From Methylobacterium sp. Leaf123 (GTDB lineage: Bacteria; Pseudomonadota; Alphaproteobacteria; Rhizobiales; Beijerinckiaceae), in contig NZ_LMNS01000001.1 in assembly GCF_001423405.1 (NCBI RefSeq), forward strand, positions 687,384 through 751,383: 64,000 nt of DNA. Direction: 5' to 3'. This document shows positions 11,044 through 20,338 of this stretch, in pieces. The first letter of the stretch is position 1. Every line of letters begins with the position of its first letter. The position numbers were made by a program, and so were the translations under genes. The notes beneath the pieces were generated by a model, which did no database searches, was not told the DNA's origin, and saw only the letters and a program-made list of their open reading frames with translations.

Positions 11044-11198
11044 GGGCAATCGACACGAACATTCGCTCCCGGTGCGCGGGGCGAGCGGGAGGGTGAAGCG
11101 GCTCGGGCCGAAGCGCCATGGCGCAATCCGCAGCGAGCCGACCGCTCTCGTGATCCCGTCCGTCACCGCCGGCCGAGCGGCCCGATCCTCACTCTCAC

Positions 11199-11221
11199 CC
11201 CCTCCCCACAAGCGGGAGGGG
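11199..11221 (+). promoter_or_regulatory. Hairpin immediately upstream of the lpd ribosome-binding site
   Basis: CCCCTCCC at 11199-11206 can pair with GGGAGGGG at 11214-11221 across a 7-base loop. It ends 3 bases before the AGGAGG at 11225-11230 that serves lpdA. It may be a leftover of a dispersed repeat, or it may affect lpd translation or the 3' end of the pdhC message. The rest of 11044-11235 shows no coding potential. Confidence 0.4.
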
Positions 11222-11235
11222 AGCAGGAGGTCTTG

Positions 11236-12675
11236 ATGTCCGAAACCTACGACGTCCTCATCATCGGCGCGGGGCCCGGCGGCTACGTGACCGCGATCCG
11301 CTCGGCACAGCTCGGTTTCAAGACCGCCGTGATCGACCGCGAGCATCTCGGCGGCATCTGCCTCAACTGGGGCTGCATTCCCACCAAGGCCCTGCTGCGC
11401 TCGGCCGAGATCTACCACTACATGCAGCACGCCTCCGATTACGGTCTGTCCGCCAAGGAGGTCAGCTTCGACGCGGCGGCGATCGTCAAGCGTTCGCGCG
11501 GCGTTTCGGGCCGGCTCAACGGCGGCGTCGGCATGCTGCTCAAGAAGAACAAGGTCGATGTGATCTGGGGCGAGGCCTCGATCGAGTCCGCCGCCAAGGG
11601 CAACGAGCCCGGCAAGGTGACGGTCAAGGAGACCAAGCGCGCCGAGCCGCCGAAGGGGGCCAAGGGTGCGGGCACCTACACGGCCAAGCACATCATCGTC
11701 GCGACCGGCGCCCGGCCGCGCGTGCTGCCCGGCATCGAGCCCGACAAGAAGCAGATCTGGACCTATTACGAGGCCATGGTCCCCGAAAAGATGCCCAAGA
11801 GCCTGCTGGTGATGGGTTCGGGCGCGATCGGCATCGAGTTCGCCTCGTTCTACCGCACGATGGGCGCCGAGGTGACGGTCATCGAGCTGCTGCCGCAGAT
11901 CCTGCCGGTCGAGGATGCGGAGATCGCCGGTCTCGCCCGCAAGCGCTTCGAGAAGCAGGGCATCAAGATCCTCACCAGCGCCAAGGTGACAAAGGTCGAG
12001 AAAGGCGCCGACTCGGTCACCGCCACGGTCGAGGACGACAAGGGCAAGACGCAGCAATTCACCGCCGAGAAGCTGATCTCGGCCGTCGGCGTCGTCGGCA
12101 ATATCGAGAATCTGGGCCTCGAGAAGGTTGGGGTGAAGATCGAACGCGGGGTCGTCGTGACCGACGGGCTCGGCCGCACCAACGTGCCCGGCGTCTACGC
12201 CATCGGCGACGTGGCCGGCCCGCCGATGCTCGCCCACAAGGCCGAGCACGAGGGCGTCATCTGCATCGAAACCATCAAGGGCCTGCACACCCATCCGATG
12301 GACAAGGCCAAGATCCCGGGCTGCACCTATTGCCACCCGCAGATCGCCAGCGTCGGTGTCACCGAGGGGAAGGCCAAGGAGCTTGGTCTCTCGATCAAGG
12401 TCGGCCGCTTCCCCTTCGCGGGCAACGGCAAGGCGATCGCGCTGGGGGAGCCGGACGGTCTCATCAAGACGATCTTCGATGCCAAGACCGGCCAGTTGCT
12501 CGGCGCCCACATGATCGGCGCCGAAGTCACCGAGCTGATCCAGGGCTATGTCGTCGCGATGACCCTGGAATCGACCGAGGAAGAGCTGATGCACACGGTC
12601 TTCCCGCATCCGACGCTCTCCGAGATGATGCACGAGAGCGTGCTCGATGCGTATGGCCGGGTGATCCACACCTGA
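11236..12675 (+). CDS. lpdA: Dihydrolipoyl dehydrogenase (E3)
   Basis: Flavoprotein that reoxidises the dihydrolipoyl groups of the pyruvate dehydrogenase complex with NAD+. The FAD-binding glycine motif IIGAGPGGYVTAI is at residues 9-21. The redox-active pair is Cys42-Cys47 in GGICLNWGCIPT. The NAD-binding GSGAIGIEFASFYRTMG follows, and the C-terminal HPTLSEMMHESV holds the catalytic His-Glu. I chose ATG 11236, 5 bases after AGGAGG; a TTG at 11233 is too close. The 479 residues are full length. It is the last gene of the pdh cluster. Confidence 0.97.
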   Translation: MSETYDVLIIGAGPGGYVTAIRSAQLGFKTAVIDREHLGGICLNWGCIPTKALLRSAEIYHYMQHASDYGLSAKEVSFDAAAIVKRSRGVSGRLNGGVGMLLKKNKVDVIWGEASIESAAKGNEPGKVTVKETKRAEPPKGAKGAGTYTAKHIIVATGARPRVLPGIEPDKKQIWTYYEAMVPEKMPKSLLVMGSGAIGIEFASFYRTMGAEVTVIELLPQILPVEDAEIAGLARKRFEKQGIKILTSAKVTKVEKGADSVTATVEDDKGKTQQFTAEKLISAVGVVGNIENLGLEKVGVKIERGVVVTDGLGRTNVPGVYAIGDVAGPPMLAHKAEHEGVICIETIKGLHTHPMDKAKIPGCTYCHPQIASVGVTEGKAKELGLSIKVGRFPFAGNGKAIALGEPDGLIKTIFDAKTGQLLGAHMIGAEVTELIQGYVVAMTLESTEEELMHTVFPHPTLSEMMHESVLDAYGRVIHT

Positions 12676-12932
12676 CCCGGAGCGATCGCTCCCCGCGAGG
12701 CTAACAACATCGGTGGGCGTGCAGGATCGGGCTCGATGCCCCGGCCCTGCGCGCCCGTTTCGTTTGGCACGGGCGTCCACACTGGTTCGGCCCCGCAGCG
12801 TGTCGTGCAGGCGCAAAGAACTTCCCGGTGGAATTCGGTAAGGATGTCGGGGGAATCTCGTCGGTTGAACTTCTGAAGCCAAGGCGTGCCGTATACCAGG
12901 GATCCTGCACCCTGGATGCGGAAGCTCACCCT

Positions 12933-13088
12933 ATGATGATCCTACGCGTTCTACTGCTCGGCCTCGGGCTCGGAGCCATCTACGCCGCGCTGACAACGCT
13001 GCGGGTCCATCTCTACGTCACGCTTCTGCTTCTGTTTTTGTGCGCGGGGCCGTTGAGCTACCTCGTCTTCCGGGAAGAGCCCGAATAG
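12933..13088 (+). CDS. Small predicted membrane protein
   Basis: A 51-residue protein starting MMILRVLLLGLGLG (an ATG at 12936 is equally possible). It has two hydrophobic helices, LLLGLGLGAIYAALTTL and LYVTLLLLFLCAGPLSYLVF, and an acidic end FREEPE. It is followed by a strong terminator, which supports a real transcript. No family is recognised. Bases 12676-12932 upstream show no other gene. Confidence 0.55.
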   Translation: MMILRVLLLGLGLGAIYAALTTLRVHLYVTLLLLFLCAGPLSYLVFREEPE

Positions 13089-13121
13089 GCGTCGCCGGGC
13101 GCGCCGGTCCCCTCCTCATAA

Positions 13122-13161
13122 GAAAAGGGTGTGACCGCCTCGGCGGTCACGCCCTTTTCAC
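13122..13161. terminator. Bidirectional Rho-independent terminator
   Basis: An 18-bp stem with a single G-T wobble (GAAAAGGGTGTGACCGCC against GGCGGTCACGCCCTTTTC) closes a two-base gap. It has A-rich and T-rich flanks, so it can end the plus-strand small membrane gene and the convergent minus-strand gene whose stop is at 13186. Confidence 0.9.
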
Positions 13162-13185
13162 GCTAGGCCAGACGGAGTAGTTCCG

Positions 13186-13698
13186 TCAGCGCGGGCCGCC
13201 GCCACGACGCATGGCGATCTCCTGGCCTTCCTGATTGACCGCGCCCGAGGGAGCGTTGCGCTCGTTGGGGACGGGGTTCATGCCCTCGTTTGCGGTGCGG
13301 GAGGACGGCCGGCCGTCGGCCGGGTTTCCGGCCGCGCGTTTCAGGGCGAGGGCACGGCGGGCTCCGGAGACCGTCCGGCCGCGGGCACCGGCGTTGCGGC
13401 GGCGCTCATGCTCCTTGCTGACGCGCTTCACGGCGGCAGCGAGCAGGGCTGCCTTCTCGCGGGTGCCGGTGTTGTCGGAGGCTGGGTTCGCTCCGGACGG
13501 GGCGGCCTTGCCGCGCAGCTCGCGCCTCTGGCGGCGAGACACATCGCGCGCACGGTCACGGCGGTCGCGGAGCAGGCGGATCAGATCGGGCAGGGCCTTG
13601 TCGTCTTCCGCATCCAGCTCGGGGTGATGCGAGCGCTTCACCAGCTCGGTCTCACCGGCATCCAGCAGCCGCTCCTCACGGCGTCGCGATACGGACAT
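13186..13698 (-). CDS. Basic hypothetical protein
   Basis: A 170-residue, strongly basic protein (many Arg, runs such as RRREER, RRQRREL, KEHERRR). The first 110 residues look helical (ELDAEDDKALPDLIRLLRDRRDRARD...KAALLAAAVKRVSKEHE). The C-terminal 60 are low-complexity with Asn, Pro and Gly and end MRRGGGPR. The composition would suit nucleic-acid binding, but no domain is recognised. Its start at 13698 is followed upstream by about 266 bases with no gene before the next plus-strand gene. Confidence 0.6.
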   Translation of the reverse strand: MSVSRRREERLLDAGETELVKRSHHPELDAEDDKALPDLIRLLRDRRDRARDVSRRQRRELRGKAAPSGANPASDNTGTREKAALLAAAVKRVSKEHERRRNAGARGRTVSGARRALALKRAAGNPADGRPSSRTANEGMNPVPNERNAPSGAVNQEGQEIAMRRGGGPR

Positions 13699-13964
13699 GG
13701 TTTCCCCCGGTTCCTTTAAGTCAGCTGCAACAGGAGCGGATCAGCACGAGGCACGGACGCTCGAACGCCAACACGTCCGTTCCGCGAAGGTTGCCTCTTT
13801 TTGCACTCGAGGATCGCATCGGCGTCCTCTTGGCGTTGCCGACGCCGTGTCCGCTGCGTCCGATGCCAAGACGCTCCGCTCGCGGCATAAGCCGGCAACC
13901 GTCCCATCCGCGCGGCGTTGGTTCCTCACGCGGATGGCAGCCGGTACGGGAGCGAGACACCACC

Positions 13965-14459
13965 ATGACCAGGATGCGAACGGTGTGGGGCGGCCTTGTG
14001 GCTGCGGGTATCGGTCTTAGCGGCTTGCCTGCTCTCGCCCAGACATCAGGCGGCGCCGGACTACCCTCCGGCTTTACCGCGCCCGGCCTTCCCTTCGGCC
14101 CCACCTCGTCGGTCGCGACGGTGGCGTCGCCGAGCCCGACCATGGCGCTGGCCAATCCCGGCGGTCTGAGTTTCGGCGGCGCCTCCCGTGTGTCGGGCCT
14201 TGGCGCATCCACGTCGTCCGGCGGCAATGCCGGCGGATTGAGCTTCGGCGGCGCAGCCTCGACCGCGGTCGGTGGCTCCGGATTGCGTTCGACAGGCGGG
14301 GGAGCCGTCGGGCGCCGCCCCCTCGACGACGTGGTCGCCAGTCCGGGATCGGGCGGAGGGGGTGCGCCAGCCGTTGCCGGCATCGGCGGTGGCGCGGGCT
14401 TCTCCCGCCGCCCGACCGATGCTTATTTCGACCCGCTTTCCGGCTCCGGCCTGCGCTGA
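13965..14459 (+). CDS. Exported Gly/Ser-rich hypothetical protein
   Basis: A 164-residue product from ATG 13965. Residues 1-26 form a signal peptide (MTRMRTVWGGLVAAGIGLSG, then LPALAQT as cleavage region). The mature part is almost entirely Gly, Ser, Ala and Pro and contains repeats of GGLSFGGA (twice) and LPSGFTAPGLPFGP-like units. It ends FDPLSGSGLR. No cysteines or catalytic motif were seen. It may be a surface or cell-wall associated low-complexity protein; function unknown. An open frame extends upstream to 13791, but the signal peptide fixes the start. Confidence 0.6.
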   Translation: MTRMRTVWGGLVAAGIGLSGLPALAQTSGGAGLPSGFTAPGLPFGPTSSVATVASPSPTMALANPGGLSFGGASRVSGLGASTSSGGNAGGLSFGGAASTAVGGSGLRSTGGGAVGRRPLDDVVASPGSGGGGAPAVAGIGGGAGFSRRPTDAYFDPLSGSGLR

Positions 14460-14576
14460 CGGCATGGAGGGGCGCATCCGGTCAGGATGTCCACAGTCTG
14501 CGCCGGTCCCGGTAAGGTCTCGTTAACCGTTTCGGTATGTTCTATCTTCGTTCTCATGCCGAGTCGGAGAAAGACA

Positions 14577-14837
14577 ATGCCCAAGCCCCAGAATGCCGAG
14601 CGGAGCCGAGGCACGTTCACCCCCGCAGCGGATCTCGGACAGGAGCGGACCGCCTCCTGCCCCGTGGAGGAGATTGCCCAGGCCTATCTCAGCAGCACGG
14701 ACGGCGATGCGGGCATCGCGCTGCGTTGCGCCATCACCGACGCTCTGTCCGATCTGATGGAGGCCGAGCGGCGCGACCGCGAGAACAGACGCCTCATCTC
14801 GCGCGGCTTCGTCCGCAACACGCGGCCCCATTGGTAA
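14577..14837 (+). CDS. Small hypothetical cytoplasmic protein
   Basis: An 86-residue protein. ATG 14577 is preferred because GGAGAAAG ends 4-5 bases before it; an in-frame ATG at 14556 has no ribosome-binding site. The middle (CPVEEIAQAYLSSTDGDAGIALRCAITDALSDLMEAERRDRENRR) looks like an alpha-helical bundle and the end is basic (FVRNTRPHW). No family recognised. Confidence 0.6.
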   Translation: MPKPQNAERSRGTFTPAADLGQERTASCPVEEIAQAYLSSTDGDAGIALRCAITDALSDLMEAERRDRENRRLISRGFVRNTRPHW

Positions 14838-14926
14838 AGCGATTTCGGGCGTGGCGGTGAGACGCACCGCTTGAAGCGCGGCCGGTCAGGCGCATCTTCA
14901 CAGGAACAAGTTCCGGGACCACCGAT

Positions 14927-15565
14927 ATGCGCCTGTCTTTCCTCACGATTCTTGCGGGCCTCGCCCTCACCGCCGGGTCGCCGGCGGCGCGGGCCGAGCT
15001 TCTCATCGCCGTCGACAAGGATGCGCAGCGGATGAGCGTGGTGGTCGATGGCATGCCGCGCTACGATTGGCCGGTCTCGACCGGGGTCGCGGGTCACGAT
15101 ACGCCGAACGGCAGCCATCGCCCGTTCCGCATGGAGAAGACCCACTTCTCCCGCGAGTGGGACAACGCGCCGATGCCGCACGCGATCTTCTTCACGCAGG
15201 TCGGCCACGCGATCCACGGCACCACGCAGACCCGCCGCCTCGGCCGCGCCGCCTCACACGGTTGCGTCCGCCTTTCCCAGCGCAACGCCGCGACGCTCTT
15301 CACCCTGGTGAAGCAGCAGAAGATGGCCAACACCCGCGTCGTCATCGAGGGCAGCGTCGGCGACGCCCCGGTGGCCGAGACCCAGCGCCCGGTTCGGACG
15401 CGGTCGGCCGGCCGAGGCTATGACAACGACGACGGCGTGGTTGTGGTGCGCTCCCGCGGACGGACCTGGGAGGATGAGGCCTACGGCGCACCGGTGCGCC
15501 GCCGCTACCCGAATGCGTTCGACGACGGATATGGTTCGGGCGTCGGGTACGGCGATCTGTACTGA
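14927..15565 (+). CDS. Exported L,D-transpeptidase (YkuD domain)
   Basis: Forms 3-3 cross-links in peptidoglycan or links proteins to it, using a catalytic cysteine in the periplasm. A signal peptide covers residues 1-23 (LTILAGLALTAGSPAARAE). The YkuD domain (about 24-145) ends in the diagnostic HGTTQTRRLGRAASHGCVRLS, in which the SHGC cysteine is catalytic and the upstream His is conserved. The 60-residue tail is Arg/Tyr/Gly-rich and without known fold. Convergent with the sugar dehydrogenase gene. Confidence 0.92.
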   Translation: MRLSFLTILAGLALTAGSPAARAELLIAVDKDAQRMSVVVDGMPRYDWPVSTGVAGHDTPNGSHRPFRMEKTHFSREWDNAPMPHAIFFTQVGHAIHGTTQTRRLGRAASHGCVRLSQRNAATLFTLVKQQKMANTRVVIEGSVGDAPVAETQRPVRTRSAGRGYDNDDGVVVVRSRGRTWEDEAYGAPVRRRYPNAFDDGYGSGVGYGDLY

Positions 15566-15658
15566 GGCGTCAGGTAACCCGGCCATCGCGACGGTCGAGT
15601 CGCGACACCCCCCCCGCGCGATGGCGACCGGATAAGCCGCGACGTCATCGTGCGTCGA

Positions 15659-17005
15659 TCAGTTCGAGGCTGTCGCGCCGGTCACCCGCCACACCGCATT
15701 GCCGACATCGTCCGTCACCAGTAGCGCGCCGGCCTTGTCGATCGCGACGCCCACGGGCCGCCCCTGGGCCTTCTCGTCGGCGTTGAGGAAGCCGGTCAGC
15801 GCATCGACCGGGGTGCCGGTGGGCTGACCATCCTTGAAGGGCACGTAGATCACCTTGTAGCCGCTCTTCGGCCGGCGGTTCCACGAACCGTGCTGGGCCA
15901 CGAAGAGGCCGTTCTTCCAGGCCTCCGGCAGGCTCGACCCCATCGCGAAGGCGATCCCCAGCGAGGCGGTGTGCGTGCCGACGGCGTAGTCGGGAGCAAT
16001 CGCCTGCTTCACCTTCTCCGGCTGCGGCGGCTGCACCCGCTCGTCGACGTGCTGACCCCAATAGCTCCACGGCCAGCCATAGAAGGCGCCTTCCTTCACG
16101 CGGGTGATGTAGTCCGGCACGAGATCGCTGCCGATCTCGTCGCGCTCGTTCACCGCGGTCCAAAGCCCGCCCGTCACCGGCTCGAAGGCGAGGCCGTTGG
16201 GGTTGCGCAGGCCGGTGGCGTATTCGCGCATCGCCTTGGTGGCGATCGTGTATTCCCAGATCGCGGCGCGGCCCTTTTCGATGTCGAGGCCGTTCTCGCC
16301 GACATTGCTGTTCGAGCCGACGGTGATGAAGAGCTTCTGTCCGTTCGGGCTCGCGACGACGTTCTTGGTCCAGTGGTGATTGATGCCGGCGGGCAGATCG
16401 ACGACCTTTTCGGGGGCCGCCGTGATCTCGGTCTGGCCCTCCGCGTAGGGCACGCGGACCAGCGCGTCGGCATTGGCCACGTAGAGGTCGGAGCCAACCA
16501 GCGCCATGCCGAACGGCGAGGTGAGGCCCTTCAGGAAGATGTGGCGCTCCTCGGCCACCCCGTCCCCGTCCCGGTCGCGCAGCAGCACGATACGGTCGGG
16601 ACTGGCGCCGCCGGCTCCGGCGAGGCTCTTCACCTTGTCGGCCACCCAATCGGTGACGCTGGTCGAGTGATCGCCGGATTTCGGTGCTTGGCTCTCGGCC
16701 ACGAGCACGTCGCCATTGGGCAGCACCAGGGGCCAGCGCGGATGGTCGAGCCCGGTGGCGAAGGCGGCGATGCTCAGGCCCTCCGCGGCTTTCGGCTTGG
16801 CGCCCTCCGCCCAGCGCGCCACGCGGGCGATGTTGACGGTCGGCATCAGCGTCGGGTTCGGCGCCGGCAGGGTCGGCTTCGATCCGCTGCTCGCCGCCAC
16901 GTCGAGCGCGGCGGATTCCGGATAGACGATGAAGCGCAGAAAGGCCGCTCCACCGAGCAGCACGACGGCGAGTGCGGCAAGACCGACCTTGGCGGAGGTG
17001 CGCAT
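15659..17005 (-). CDS. PQQ-type L-sorbosone/sugar dehydrogenase family protein
   Basis: A 448-residue beta-propeller protein of the soluble glucose/sorbosone dehydrogenase family, which oxidises sugars or related aldehydes in the periplasm with pyrroloquinoline quinone. An N-terminal hydrophobic segment ([21 protein letters not shown]) may be an uncleaved anchor. Family features are [11 protein letters not shown], the calcium-like [26 protein letters not shown] with the catalytic-type His, and [14 protein letters not shown]. Methylobacteria make PQQ for methanol dehydrogenase, so the cofactor would be available. The substrate is unknown. It follows a 71-residue gene by 21 bases. Confidence 0.85.
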   Translation of the reverse strand: MRTSAKVGLAALAVVLLGGAAFLRFIVYPESAALDVAASSGSKPTLPAPNPTLMPTVNIARVARWAEGAKPKAAEGLSIAAFATGLDHPRWPLVLPNGDVLVAESQAPKSGDHSTSVTDWVADKVKSLAGAGGASPDRIVLLRDRDGDGVAEERHIFLKGLTSPFGMALVGSDLYVANADALVRVPYAEGQTEITAAPEKVVDLPAGINHHWTKNVVASPNGQKLFITVGSNSNVGENGLDIEKGRAAIWEYTIATKAMREYATGLRNPNGLAFEPVTGGLWTAVNERDEIGSDLVPDYITRVKEGAFYGWPWSYWGQHVDERVQPPQPEKVKQAIAPDYAVGTHTASLGIAFAMGSSLPEAWKNGLFVAQHGSWNRRPKSGYKVIYVPFKDGQPTGTPVDALTGFLNADEKAQGRPVGVAIDKAGALLVTDDVGNAVWRVTGATASN

Positions 17006-17026
17006 CGTAAAGCTCCGCGAGACCGA

Positions 17027-17242
17027 TCAGGCAGCGGTGACGGCCGGTTGCGCGGCCGCCTCGTCGGCGCCCGGATGGCGACGGTTCGAATAGTAGAGCC
17101 CGATCGCGTTCCAGAACGCGTCGCGCTGCTCGTGGGTGAAGCGTTGGAGCGAGGCCTCCAGCGCGGTGCGACCGGCCGCAGCCGCTTCCGCGCGCATGCG
17201 CTCCTCAAAGGCGACGGGCGATTCCGAACGCGTTTCCATCAT
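17027..17242 (-). CDS. Small hypothetical protein upstream of the sugar dehydrogenase
   Basis: A 71-residue protein, MMETRSESPVAFEERMR..., with adjacent ATGs at 17242 and 17239. It is helical and charged with the central phrase LQRFTHEQRDAFWNAIGLYYSNRRHPGAD. No signal peptide or known domain. It probably forms an operon with the PQQ-type dehydrogenase that starts 21 bases downstream. The reading frame is open to 17428, but the extra N-terminal sequence lies over the divergent promoter region and is unlikely to be translated. Confidence 0.55.
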   Translation of the reverse strand: MMETRSESPVAFEERMRAEAAAAGRTALEASLQRFTHEQRDAFWNAIGLYYSNRRHPGADEAAAQPAVTAA

Positions 17243-17453
17243 GGTCCGGACCTTCGCTGACGTGGTTCCAACGCCGTCAACGCCCAAGGTCGCCATTCCG
17301 TTCAACGCCGGTCGCGTGAGCCCGATGGGGGGTGGGCGTGTGCCAAACGACACACCACCCCGGTTTCGAAGCCCAGGCTTAACAGTTTCTTTGCACCTGT
17401 GGGGAGAATGGTCCAGCTTGGTTACCAAGCGTCGTTAGCCTTCAGGAGCCTGC

Positions 17454-18191
17454 ATGCGAGCCGACCAGACCTTCCGTCTTCTCTGCCTCTCCGGGCTAGC
17501 GCTGACCGGTTCGGGTCTTGGGGGATGCGGTCTGCTTCCGCACCAGGCCGAGCTGACCACGGGCTCGATCGCGATGAACGCCAAGGTCGTGCAGGCGCCG
17601 ACCCCCGCCGACAAGGAGTGCCTCGCCCGGGCGATGTACTTCGAATCGAACCGCAGCGACGAGGAAGGCCTGCTCGCCGTCGGCACGGTGGTGATGAACC
17701 GCCTCGACGCGCCGGCCTATCCCGGCCGGATCTGCGAGGTCGTCGGTCAAAAGCGCCAATTCGCCAACGGCGTGCTGACGAAGCCCGTCCGCGATCAGGA
17801 CCGGCCGCGCCTGGAGCGGGTGGCCGACGCGTTGCTCTCGGGCAAGCGCCATGACGGGGTGGGGCCGGCGCTGCACTTCCACACCGCGGGTTACAAATTC
17901 CCGTATAACAACATGCACTACGTCGTCGCGGCCGGCGGCAACGTCTTCTACGAAAAGAGCGATCGCGAAGGCTATCTCCCGCCGGTCCAGCCCCGCGCCG
18001 TGGTGCAGACGGCCACCGGACGCCTGATGCCGCTTCAGGTCGCCGCCGCGAGTTCCGGCATGATTGGTCTTCCGCTCACCGGCCGCGTCCAGCCGACGCT
18101 GACCGCCGAGTACACCGCCCCGACGACGCCCGAGCTGCGCATTCCCGGCCCGGCCCGCTACGCCTCAGCGCCCGCCCGCGACAAGCATTAG
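17454..18191 (+). CDS. SleB-type cell wall hydrolase, predicted lipoprotein
   Basis: A 245-residue protein with a lipoprotein-like signal: LCLSGLALTGSGLGGCG gives a lipobox ending at Cys24-25. The SleB/CwlJ hydrolase domain (about 55-165) is clear in DKECLARAMYFESNRSDEEG, with the catalytic-type Glu, followed by LAVGTVVMNRL and the region around HFHTAGY. Such proteins cleave peptidoglycan cross-links or glycan strands. The C-terminal 80 residues are Pro/Ala/Thr-rich and probably unstructured. Confidence 0.88.
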   Translation: MRADQTFRLLCLSGLALTGSGLGGCGLLPHQAELTTGSIAMNAKVVQAPTPADKECLARAMYFESNRSDEEGLLAVGTVVMNRLDAPAYPGRICEVVGQKRQFANGVLTKPVRDQDRPRLERVADALLSGKRHDGVGPALHFHTAGYKFPYNNMHYVVAAGGNVFYEKSDREGYLPPVQPRAVVQTATGRLMPLQVAAASSGMIGLPLTGRVQPTLTAEYTAPTTPELRIPGPARYASAPARDKH

Positions 18192-18325
18192 AAACTGTCA
18201 GTCGGCGGGGTTACGGCCGGGGCGGGTTGTCGCCCCCGCCCTATGCGCGGGCAGCGCGAGGCCTTAAGTCAGAGATGCGGCCGGGTTGCCCGGTCCGGCT
18301 CCCGTGAGGCTTACCCCGCATCGCC

Positions 18326-19345
18326 ATGGCCGTTGTCCTCGATCTCCTGAACAAAGACACCCGGCCCAAGCTGGATGCGCCCGCGCGTCCGCGCCATCCC
18401 GAGAAGGCGCACCGGCCGGACACCGCCATCCAGCGCAAGCCGGACTGGATCCGGGTGAAGGCACCGGGCTCGAAGCTCTGGGCCGAGACCAAGGACATCG
18501 TCCGCGCCAACAACCTCGTCACGGTTTGCGAGGAGGCGGGCTGCCCCAATATCGGCGAGTGCTGGGAGAAGCGGCACGCCACCTTCATGATCATGGGGGA
18601 CACCTGCACCCGCGCCTGCTCGTTCTGCAACGTGCGCACCGGCCTGCCGGCGGCGCTCGACGCGGCCGAGCCGGAGAAGGTCGCCGAGGCCGTGGCCAAG
18701 CTCGGACTGCACCATGTCGTCGTCACCTCGGTCGATCGCGACGACCTCAAGGATGGCGGCGCCGAGCATTTCGCGCGCACCATCGCCGCGATCCGTCGCG
18801 CGAGCCCCGGCACCACCGTCGAGATCCTAACGCCCGACTTCCTGCGCAAGCCCGGCGCCCTGGAAGTCGTGGTCGCGGCCCGGCCCGACGTGTTCAACCA
18901 CAATCTCGAAACCGTGCCCGGCAAGTACGTGACCGTGCGGCCCGGTGCCCGCTACTTCCACTCGGTGCGCCTGCTGCAGCGGGTGAAGGAACTCGATCCG
19001 ACGATCTTCACCAAGTCCGGCATCATGGTGGGCCTCGGCGAGGAGCGGAACGAGGTCGTGCAGCTCATGGACGATCTGCGCTCGGCGGAGGTCGACTTCC
19101 TCACCATCGGCCAATATCTCCAACCGACCCGCAAGCACCATGAGGTCGTGCGCTTCGTGCCGCCGGACGAGTTCAAAGCCTACGAGACCACGGCCTATGC
19201 CAAGGGCTTCCTGCTGGTCTCGGCGACGCCGCTCACGCGCTCGTCGCATCACGCCGGCGAGGATTTCGCACGGCTGAAGGCGGCACGTCTGGCCAAGCTC
19301 GGGCCCGCCCCGGTCGCTGCCGACATCCGCGCCGTGAACGCCTGA
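18326..19345 (+). CDS. lipA: Lipoyl synthase
   Basis: Radical-SAM enzyme that inserts two sulfurs into octanoyl groups on lipoyl domains, here those of PdhB and PdhC. Both iron-sulfur clusters are visible: the auxiliary cluster cysteines Cys68, Cys73 and Cys79 ([12 protein letters not shown]) and the radical-SAM CxxxCxxC at Cys94, Cys98 and Cys101 (CTRACSFC). The C-terminal [11 protein letters not shown] contains the conserved RSS serine. 339 residues, full length. It is followed after 6 bases by the COQ10-like gene, the normal alphaproteobacterial pair. Confidence 0.97.
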   Translation: MAVVLDLLNKDTRPKLDAPARPRHPEKAHRPDTAIQRKPDWIRVKAPGSKLWAETKDIVRANNLVTVCEEAGCPNIGECWEKRHATFMIMGDTCTRACSFCNVRTGLPAALDAAEPEKVAEAVAKLGLHHVVVTSVDRDDLKDGGAEHFARTIAAIRRASPGTTVEILTPDFLRKPGALEVVVAARPDVFNHNLETVPGKYVTVRPGARYFHSVRLLQRVKELDPTIFTKSGIMVGLGEERNEVVQLMDDLRSAEVDFLTIGQYLQPTRKHHEVVRFVPPDEFKAYETTAYAKGFLLVSATPLTRSSHHAGEDFARLKAARLAKLGPAPVAADIRAVNA

Positions 19346-19351
19346 GCCCGA

Positions 19352-19810
19352 ATGCCATCCTTCCGTATCACGAGGAACGTGCGTCACACGGCGACGCAGA
19401 TGTATGACCTCGTCGCCGATATCGAGCGCTATCCCGAGTTCCTGCCGCTCTGCGAGTCGCTGCGGGTGCTGCGCGATGCGGAGGGGCCGAACGGCACGGT
19501 GGTACGGGTTGCGGAGATGGGCGTCGGCTACAAGGCGATCCGCGAGCGCTTCACCACCCGCGTGAGTCTCGACCGCGAGAACCGCAAGATCGTCGCCGAG
19601 TACATCGACGGCCCGTTCAGGCATCTGGAGAACCGCTGGTCCTTCCGCGATGCCGAGGGCGGTGGCTGCGAGGTCGATTTCTTCATCACCTACGAATTCA
19701 AGAGCCGGACCCTGGGCCTCCTCATGGGCACGATGTTCGACCGGGCCTTCCGCAAGTTCACCGATGCCTTCGAAGGCCGCGCCACCGCGATCTACGGCGT
19801 GCCGGCTTAA
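19352..19810 (+). CDS. COQ10/RatA-like START-domain protein
   Basis: A 152-residue polyketide-cyclase/START-like protein. The start PSFRITRNVRHTATQMYDLVADIERYPEFLPLC and the middle RERFTTRVSLDRENRKIVAEYIDGPF are typical of the family that includes mitochondrial Coq10, which binds ubiquinone, and E. coli RatA. In alphaproteobacteria the gene sits next to lipA, and a ubiquinone-related role is more likely than a toxin role; that is inference from the family. Confidence 0.88.
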   Translation: MPSFRITRNVRHTATQMYDLVADIERYPEFLPLCESLRVLRDAEGPNGTVVRVAEMGVGYKAIRERFTTRVSLDRENRKIVAEYIDGPFRHLENRWSFRDAEGGGCEVDFFITYEFKSRTLGLLMGTMFDRAFRKFTDAFEGRATAIYGVPA

Positions 19811-19875
19811 AGTCGCTCGGACAGAATTCTCGCAGCGCTATCGTCGCCGGAGCGTTTTTTCGAGGCGCCGCCGAC

Positions 19876-20301
19876 TCATCCGCCCTTCCGGGCCGCGAGC
19901 AGGATGCTAGTCTCGGAGTTGGCGATCCCCTCGAATTGCCGAATCGTGCGCAGCAGCGCGTCGAAATCGCCGAGCGTCGGCACCTCAATCTCAGCGACGA
20001 TATCCCAGCGGCCGTTGGTGGTGTGAAGCGCCCGGATCTCCGGCAGGCCGGACAGGCGACGGATCACGCTCTCGGCATGGCGACCATCCACCTCGATCAG
20101 CGTCACCGCCCGCACGCCTCCGGGCTCCAGATCCCGCACCGTGACGGTGAAGCCGGTGATGATCCCGGATGCGACCAGACGGTCGAGCCGCGCCCGTACC
20201 GTCGCCCGTGTGACGCCGAGCGCCGCGGCGAGCTTGGCCACCGGCATCCGCGCCTCAGTCCGTAGCAGTGCGATGAGCTGACGATCGGTCGCGTCGAGCA
20301 T
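19876..20301 (-). CDS. Lrp/AsnC-family transcriptional regulator
   Basis: From ATG 20301 the 141-residue protein has an N-terminal winged helix (LDATDRQLIALLRTEARMPVAKLAAALGVTRATVRARLDRL, about 2-45) and a C-terminal RAM ligand-binding domain (about 65-135). It is divergent from ornithine cyclodeaminase, the usual arrangement for a local Lrp-type regulator of an amino-acid catabolic gene. The frame is open to 20364, but the standard family start is MLDATDRQ. Candidate operators lie in the shared intergenic region. Confidence 0.92.
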   Translation of the reverse strand: MLDATDRQLIALLRTEARMPVAKLAAALGVTRATVRARLDRLVASGIITGFTVTVRDLEPGGVRAVTLIEVDGRHAESVIRRLSGLPEIRALHTTNGRWDIVAEIEVPTLGDFDALLRTIRQFEGIANSETSILLAARKGG

Positions 20302-20338
20302 GGCCTTTCCAATCCGAGCAGCCGAGCTTAGCAGATCG

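Noticed and set aside
9301..12882. Very long open frame on the minus strand (about 1190 codons) across pdhC and lpdA
   Set aside because: It is opposite well-recognised pdh genes. In GC-rich DNA the antisense frame is often open; the translation is Arg/His/Asp-rich and resembles no family.
15583..15624. CCATCGCG/CGCGATGG inverted repeat between convergent genes
   Set aside because: Only 8 bp with a 26-base gap; too weak to call a terminator.
18220..18241. GGGCGGG/CCCGCCC stem after the cell-wall hydrolase as a terminator
   Set aside because: Seven base pairs with an 8-base loop and no T-run; common by chance at this GC content.
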